Shown here: positions 59,063 through 64,000 of the stretch, piece by piece | Numbering within the stretch: position 1 is the stretch's first letter | Layout: every line of letters starts with the position of its first letter | DNA from: Mitsuokella sp. oral taxon 131 str. W9106 | GTDB lineage: Bacteria; Bacillota; Negativicutes; Selenomonadales; Selenomonadaceae | Assembly: GCF_000469545.1 (NCBI RefSeq) | Contig: NZ_KI273051.1 | Coordinates: forward strand, 129,597 to 193,596 | DNA length: 64,000 nucleotides | Direction: 5' to 3' | Program-made: the position numbers and the translations under genes | Notes under the pieces: model-generated | The model's database searches: none | What the model was told of the DNA's origin: nothing | Seen by the model: the letters and a program-made list of their open reading frames with translations, nothing else

Positions 59063-60169
59063 ATGAAGTCAGTCATGGGAATCATCAGCCTGCAGGAGGA
59101 TAAGGGGCTGATCCGTGAGCTAACGGATCGCCGCGCTGTGGAGTCGCTCCCCTTTGCAGGCCGCTACCGCTTGATCGATTTTACGCTTTCGAGCATGGTC
59201 AATTCGGGCATCACGAGTGTCGGCGTCATGCTTCCGACCGCCCCGCGATCCGTATTGGATCACCTCCGCTCCGGCAAGGATTGGGATCTCGCACGCCGCC
59301 ACGACGGTCTCTTCTACCTCCCCGCACCACAGGAAGAGGAGCTCAGCCGTCTCGGTGACCTCAAGAATTTCTACCATAATCTCGACTTTTTCGAGCACAG
59401 CGCGCAGAAGTACGTGCTGCTAGCGAGCGGAAGCTTCGTCTACAACATCGATTTCTCGGATCTCCTGCGCTTCCACCAGAATACGGGCGCGGACATCTCG
59501 ATGGTCTACCACGTCGCGACGGAGGAGGAGACGGGGCACGACGTCATCCTTGAGACGGCGCAGAACGGTCTCGTGACGGACATCGCCGAAAAGCCGGCCG
59601 TATACGACGGCTCGAAGGTGTCGCTCGCCGTCTACCTCATGGAGCGCCGCATCTTCGTCGAGATGATCCGCTATACCTACGAGCACGGCGGACAGGATCT
59701 CCTCATGGACGGCATCATCCGCCGCGCGGCTGACTACAACATCTACGCCTGCGAGCACGACGGCTACGTCGCGCACATCGACTCGACGGCGTCGTTCTTC
59801 AAGTCGAACATGGACAGCCTGAGGCCTGAGATTTGGGAGGAGCTCTTCATGGGCGACCATCCGATCTACACGAAGATCAAGGACGAGGCTCCCGTCCAGT
59901 ACAAGGGGACGGCAGCCGTTAGAAATTCGCTCATCGCCAACGGCTGCATCGTTCGCGGCGAGGTCGGGAATTCGATCATATTCCGTGGCGTCACGATTGA
60001 GGAAGGCGTCAAGGTCAAGAACTCGATCATCATGCAGCACAGCACGGTTCACGCTGGCTCGCTCCTCGAAAACGTCATCTGCGATAAGAACGTCGTCATC
60101 TCGAAGGAAAAATGGCTCAAGGGAGCGCCGAATTACCCTTTGATCATAGCGAAGAACACGGTGATTTGA
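59063..60169 (+). CDS. glgD: Glucose-1-phosphate adenylyltransferase subunit GlgD
   Basis: 368 residues homologous to GlgC but with the altered N-terminus MGIISLQEDKGLIRELTDRRAVESLPFAGRYRLIDFTLSSMVNSG spread over residues 5-49. The usual GGQGSRL pyrophosphorylase loop is absent, so it is probably a regulatory partner of GlgC. LANGCIVRGEVGNSIIFRGV-type beta-helix repeats form the C-terminus. It ends before a long terminator hairpin. Confidence 0.94.
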   Translation: MKSVMGIISLQEDKGLIRELTDRRAVESLPFAGRYRLIDFTLSSMVNSGITSVGVMLPTAPRSVLDHLRSGKDWDLARRHDGLFYLPAPQEEELSRLGDLKNFYHNLDFFEHSAQKYVLLASGSFVYNIDFSDLLRFHQNTGADISMVYHVATEEETGHDVILETAQNGLVTDIAEKPAVYDGSKVSLAVYLMERRIFVEMIRYTYEHGGQDLLMDGIIRRAADYNIYACEHDGYVAHIDSTASFFKSNMDSLRPEIWEELFMGDHPIYTKIKDEAPVQYKGTAAVRNSLIANGCIVRGEVGNSIIFRGVTIEEGVKVKNSIIMQHSTVHAGSLLENVICDKNVVISKEKWLKGAPNYPLIIAKNTVI

Positions 60170-60189
60170 AACGTATTGCCTACTGTTTG

Positions 60190-60247
60190 CCGTTGTGGAT
60201 CGATTTCCCATTTTTGTTGGGAAATCGATTTACAACGGTTTATTTTT
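60190..60247 (+). terminator. Terminator after glgD
   Basis: The 60190-60210 strand (CCGTTGT ... ATCGATTTCCCA) pairs with 60218-60238 (TGGGAAATCGAT ... ACAACGG) with two internal mismatches, followed by TTTATTTTT. Confidence 0.85.
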
Positions 60248-60257
60248 ATATTACAAT
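60229..60257 (+). promoter_or_regulatory. Promoter of glgP overlapping the glgD terminator
   Basis: TTTACA (60229-60234), 17-base spacer, TACAAT (60252-60257). The -35 lies inside the 3' arm of the terminator stem, so glgP can be transcribed separately from glgCD. Confidence 0.7.
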
Positions 60258-60323
60258 ATAGTAGGGAGCCTCGTTTTTGAGCGCTTGTACGACCATGCAA
60301 GACCAAGCTAAGGAGTGTTTCAC

Positions 60324-62789
60324 TTGGCACGAGAAACAAAAGAAAAAAAGCTGAAGAATCGTGAGTTTGAGAAGCTGAAGGAAAATATCCGCCAACGTTT
60401 CGTGAGCACGGCACGCGCTGTCTACGGCCGCGACATCGCCGATCTCTCGGCACACGAGATCTACCAGACTGTCGCCAATACGGCGCGCCAGTTCATTTCC
60501 GAGAACTGGATCCGGACGAATAAGATTTACAGCGAGCGCCAGGAGAAGCAAGTCTTTTACTTCTCCATCGAGTTCCTGCTCGGCCGCCTGCTGAAGTCGA
60601 ACCTGATCAATCTCGGCATCGAAGAAGCGGTGAAGGAGGTCCTCGCGGGCTTTGACCTCGATATTGCCAAGACGTTCGAGGAGGAGCCGGATGCCGGCCT
60701 CGGCAACGGCGGCCTTGGGCGTCTCGCCGCGTGCTTCATCGATTCGATGGCGGCGCATCGTTTGCCGGGGCACGGCTGCAGCATCCGTTACAAGTACGGT
60801 CTCTTCGAGCAGAAGATCATCGAAGGCAATCAGGTCGAGATTCCGGACAGTTGGCTTCGCGACGGCTTTGCGTGGGAGTACCGCAAGCCGGATAAGAGCA
60901 TCGATGTCAAGTTCTACGGCAATGCCTACATAAAGAGACTTGCGGACGGAAGCCTCAAGCCCGTCCACGAGAATCCGATGGTGGTCATGGCCGTTCCTTA
61001 CGATGTGCCGATCGTCGGCTACCACAACCGCACGGTCAACACGCTTCGCCTTTGGAACGCGGAGGTCAACCGCGATTTCTCGGACTACGGGCGCCTCACG
61101 CAGGAGCAGATTCGCCAAAAGAGCGAGTACCGCCGCTTCGTCGAGAGCATCACGCAGTACCTCTACCCGGATGACCGTACGGAGGACGGGCGGCGCATGC
61201 GTCTCATTCAGGAGTATTTCATGGTCTCCGCCGGCGTGCAGAGCATCGTCCGCCACTACCTCAAGACGGGGATGGACATCCACAAATTCGATCAGAAGGT
61301 CGCAATCCACATCAACGACACGCATCCGGCGCTCTGCGTCGCAGAACTCATGCGCATCCTCGTTGACGAGCAGAAGCTTGGCTGGAAGGAAGCGTGGGCG
61401 ATCACGAAGGGGACGATCGGCTACACGAACCACACGATCATGCCCGAGGCGCTCGAGAAGTGGCCCGTGGATATGTTCCGCAATCTCCTGCCGCGCATCT
61501 ACATGATCGTCGACGAGATCAACCGACGCTGGCTCATCGACGTGCGCGAGCGCTATCCGGGCAACGAGGAGAAGGTGCGCGCGCTCTCGATCATCGAGTG
61601 CGGCGCCGTGCACATGGCGCGTCTCTCGATCGTCGGCAGCCACAGCGTCAACGGCGTCGCGAAGATCCATACGGATATCCTGAAGTCGACGACGCTGCAC
61701 GACTTCTACGAGTACGACCCGAAGCTCTTCAACAACAAGACGAACGGCATCACGCATCGCCGCTGGCTCATGAGCGCAAACCCGGAGCTTTCGAAACTCA
61801 TCGATGCGACGCTCGGCAGCCATCGCTGGCATCGCCATCCGGAGCAGCTCGACATCCTGAACGACTACGTCGACGACAAGCCGTTCCTCCAGAAGCTCGC
61901 CATGATCAAGCGCATCCGCAAGGAGGCGCTCGCGGCGTACGTCAAGGAACACAACGGCATCGAGGTGGACCCGGACAGCATCTTCGATATTCAGGTCAAG
62001 CGCATCCATTCCTACAAGCGCCAGCTCATGAATATCCTGCACATCATGTACATCTACCACCGCCTCAAGACAGACAAGCACTTCGACATGATCCCGACGA
62101 CGTATTTCTTCGGCGGCAAGGCAGCGCCTGGGTACTACGTCGCGAAGAAGACGGTGCATCTCATCAACTCCGTTGCGGAGAAGATCAACAGCGATCCTGT
62201 GATCAGCAGCAAGATCAAAGTCGTCTTCATCGAGAACTTCGGCGTCTCGATCGGCGAGATCGTCTATCCGGCGGCAGATGTCTCGGAGCAGATTTCGACG
62301 GCATCGAAGGAAGCGTCGGGCACGGGCAACATGAAGTTCATGATGAACGGCGCGATCACGCTCGGCACGCTCGACGGCGCGAACATCGAGATTCGCGAGG
62401 CGGCGGGCAAGGAGAACTTCGTGCTGTTCGGCCTCACGGCGGCCGAAGTGCTCAACTACTACGCGACGGGCACGTACTCCGCATGGGATGAGTACAACAC
62501 GAATGACAATGTGCGACTCGTCGTCGATCAGCTCGCCGATGGGACGTATGGCGACTTCCAGTCGCTGTTTGACTATCTCATCCATGCAAATGATGAGTTC
62601 TTCATCCTGAAGGACTTCAACGCGTACTGCAAGGCGCATGAGGAAGTGCAGCGCCGTTACGCGGACAAAGGGGCATGGCTGAGGTCTGCGGCGATGAATA
62701 TCGCCAATTCCGGCAGGTTCTCGTCCGATCGCACGATCGACGAGTACGCGAAGGAAATTTGGCAGGTAAAGCCTGTCATGATCCAGTGA
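60324..62789 (+). CDS. glgP: Glycogen phosphorylase GlgP
   Basis: Releases glucose-1-phosphate from glycogen ends. About 821 residues. Conserved blocks: VFYFSIEFLLGRLLKSNL, DAGLGNGGLGRLAACFIDS, VAIHINDTHPALCVAELMR, and the PLP site EASGTGNMKFMMNGAITLGTLDGAN spread over the C-terminal part with the PLP lysine near 671. TTG at 60324, seven bases after AAGGAGTG, is the likely start. The GTG at 60315 lies in the SD. It has its own promoter. Confidence 0.96.
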   Translation: MARETKEKKLKNREFEKLKENIRQRFVSTARAVYGRDIADLSAHEIYQTVANTARQFISENWIRTNKIYSERQEKQVFYFSIEFLLGRLLKSNLINLGIEEAVKEVLAGFDLDIAKTFEEEPDAGLGNGGLGRLAACFIDSMAAHRLPGHGCSIRYKYGLFEQKIIEGNQVEIPDSWLRDGFAWEYRKPDKSIDVKFYGNAYIKRLADGSLKPVHENPMVVMAVPYDVPIVGYHNRTVNTLRLWNAEVNRDFSDYGRLTQEQIRQKSEYRRFVESITQYLYPDDRTEDGRRMRLIQEYFMVSAGVQSIVRHYLKTGMDIHKFDQKVAIHINDTHPALCVAELMRILVDEQKLGWKEAWAITKGTIGYTNHTIMPEALEKWPVDMFRNLLPRIYMIVDEINRRWLIDVRERYPGNEEKVRALSIIECGAVHMARLSIVGSHSVNGVAKIHTDILKSTTLHDFYEYDPKLFNNKTNGITHRRWLMSANPELSKLIDATLGSHRWHRHPEQLDILNDYVDDKPFLQKLAMIKRIRKEALAAYVKEHNGIEVDPDSIFDIQVKRIHSYKRQLMNILHIMYIYHRLKTDKHFDMIPTTYFFGGKAAPGYYVAKKTVHLINSVAEKINSDPVISSKIKVVFIENFGVSIGEIVYPAADVSEQISTASKEASGTGNMKFMMNGAITLGTLDGANIEIREAAGKENFVLFGLTAAEVLNYYATGTYSAWDEYNTNDNVRLVVDQLADGTYGDFQSLFDYLIHANDEFFILKDFNAYCKAHEEVQRRYADKGAWLRSAAMNIANSGRFSSDRTIDEYAKEIWQVKPVMIQ

Positions 62790-62843
62790 TCCAGGAGACA
62801 GGGAGAAACGTCTTGACGACGAAAAAGCGATGACAAAATCCGC

Positions 62844-62871
62844 GGGTGGGTGGTGCTTTTTGCACCCGCCC
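62844..62871 (+). terminator. Hairpin between glgP and glgB
   Basis: GGGTGGGTG (62844-62852) pairs with CACCCGCCC (62863-62871) with one G-T pair, followed by TCTGATTTT. Weak T run, so termination may be partial. Confidence 0.6.
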
Positions 62872-62955
62872 TCTGATTTTCGAGGATTGCGGCAGAGTGA
62901 TCGCAGGCACGATGAGGCAGCAGTCCTGGGCAAGGAATACAGAGGGGGATTTATG

Positions 62956-64000
62956 ATGAAAACATCCGATTTGAGCGAATTCGATTTATACCTGTTCCAT
63001 CAGGGCACGAATTACCACGCATACGAAATGCTCGGTGCACACCGCGTGGAGCGCGACGGCAAGAAGGGGATCCGGTTTGCTGTTTGGGCGCCGCACGCGA
63101 AGTCGGTCAGTGTCGTCGGCGAGTTCAACCACTGGGATACGCGCACGAATGGCATGACGCGCATACGCGACGGCGAGATTTGGGAGACTTTCATCGAAGG
63201 GGTCGAAGACGGCGCGACGTACAAGTATGCGATCGAGCCGCAATGGGGCGGTCCCCACATCATGAAAGCAGACCCGTATGGATTTTATGCAGAAAGGAAG
63301 CCTGCGACGGCATCGCGCATCTACGACATGAGCCGTTACGAATGGCACGACGGTGCGTGGGCAGAGCGGAAGAAGAAGGAATCCTCCTACGAGCGTCCGA
63401 TGCTGACATACGAGGTCCATGCAGGTTCATGGCGCCGCGGCGGCGAGGGCGAGTACCTCTCATACCGTGACCTTGCCGACCAGCTCATCGCTTACGTCCT
63501 CGACATGCACTATACGCACATCGAGTTCATGCCGCTCTGCGAGCATCCGTTTGACGGCTCGTGGGGATATCAGGCGACGGGCTATTACGCCGTCACGAGC
63601 CGTTTCGGCACGCCGGATGATTTCCGCTACCTCGTCGACAAGGCACATCAGGCGGGCATCGGCATCATCATGGACTGGGTCCCCGGACATTTCTGCAAGG
63701 ATGAGCAGGGGCTCCGCCACTTCGACGGCATGACGCTCTACGAGTCCGACAACGAACAGCTCGCCGAGAACTGGGAGTGGGGCACGACGAACTTCGACTA
63801 CGGGCGGACAGAGGTGCAGAGCTTCCTGATCTCGAATGCGATGTTTTGGTTCGAGGAGTTCCATATCGACGGCCTGCGCATCGACGCGGTCGCGAACATG
63901 CTCTACCTCAACTACGGCAGGAAAGACGGCGAGTGGACGCCGAACAAATACGGCGACACGGGCAATCTCGAGGCGATGGACTTCATCCGCAAGCTCAACG
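62956..64000 (+). CDS. glgB: 1,4-alpha-glucan branching enzyme GlgB (partial, runs off the window)
   Basis: Forms alpha-1,6 branches in glycogen. 348 codons are present and the frame is open at the window end. N-terminal CBM48-type domain (RFAVWAPHAKSVSVVGEFNHWD), then the GH13 core: THIEFMPLCEHPFDGSWGYQATGYYA, GIIMDWVPGHF, and FHIDGLRIDAVANMLYL with the nucleophile Asp. GAGGGGG lies before ATGs at 62953 and 62956; spacing favours the second. It follows glgP by 166 bases. Confidence 0.96.
   Translation, partial: MKTSDLSEFDLYLFHQGTNYHAYEMLGAHRVERDGKKGIRFAVWAPHAKSVSVVGEFNHWDTRTNGMTRIRDGEIWETFIEGVEDGATYKYAIEPQWGGPHIMKADPYGFYAERKPATASRIYDMSRYEWHDGAWAERKKKESSYERPMLTYEVHAGSWRRGGEGEYLSYRDLADQLIAYVLDMHYTHIEFMPLCEHPFDGSWGYQATGYYAVTSRFGTPDDFRYLVDKAHQAGIGIIMDWVPGHFCKDEQGLRHFDGMTLYESDNEQLAENWEWGTTNFDYGRTEVQSFLISNAMFWFEEFHIDGLRIDAVANMLYLNYGRKDGEWTPNKYGDTGNLEAMDFIRKLN

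Noticed and set aside
60246-62933. 895-codon open frame on the minus strand opposite glgP
   Set aside because: The plus strand encodes an orthodox glycogen phosphorylase. The antisense frame is open because of the strong G/C third-position bias, has no SD and reads as an Arg/Asp/Val-rich sequence without domains.

Overview
The window is chromosomal DNA of a GC-rich Firmicute, most probably a Negativicute of the Selenomonas group. Shine-Dalgarno (SD) sites are strong, and GTG/TTG starts are common. Gene orders are Firmicute-like: rpmG-secE-nusG-rplK-rplA-rplJ-rplL, rplU-prp-rpmA-obgE, nadD-yqeK-LCP-rsfS, and glgC-glgD with a GlgD subunit. A membrane glycosyltransferase pair of the ArnT/ArnC type suggests a diderm envelope. 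The strong G/C third-position bias leaves very long antisense frames open. Genus assignment is inference; no 16S gene is present.

Layout. 1-63: tail of a tRNA and its terminator. 94-1110: lone trpD. 1177-4610: transcription/ribosomal cluster with a TTGACA-N17-TAGATT promoter, an L10 leader and a terminator after rplL. 4670-8875: purine permease, then an L21-type leader with rplU-prp-rpmA, then obgE and yhbY. 8923-15060: proB-proA, a 52-codon membrane ORF, nadD, a YqeK-type HD hydrolase, an LCP protein, rsfS and a CvfB-like S1 protein. 15196-22-kb region: cheV, an orphan binding protein, rimO, pncC, a secreted repeat protein and a broken chemotaxis-receptor fragment. 20882-28471: GT39/GT2 pair, then galK-galE-galT and a LacI-type regulator, with a LacI-type operator just downstream of the galK promoter -10.

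28528-32070: cupin, degenerate GGDEF protein, DUF1858 redox protein (with a CRP/FNR-type palindrome across its SD) and gdhA. 32193-45501 is the most distinctive part. A PrpR-type sigma-54 activator precedes a perfectly spaced -24/-12 promoter. Downstream are an LgoD/RspB-like zinc dehydrogenase, uxaB, uxaA, kdgK, eda, a three-gene TRAP transporter, a LarA-family nickel-racemase homologue with all four key residues, and an ACS-family MFS carrier. Read together they could take an L-aldonate (for example L-galactonate) through D-tagaturonate, D-altronate, KDG and KDPG to pyruvate and glyceraldehyde-3-phosphate. The LarA-like enzyme is the unexplained step.

45502-57584: a mostly empty 480-bp stretch, then M18 aminopeptidase, a hypothetical protein, tRNA-Arg(ACG), a hexapeptide-repeat protein, a minus-strand group (sulfur amino acid PLP enzymes, DNA glycosylase), YigZ, an APC permease, a YddA-type ABC transporter and a Tat-signal amidase. 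57865-64000: glycogen genes glgC, glgD, glgP and glgB, the last running off the window.
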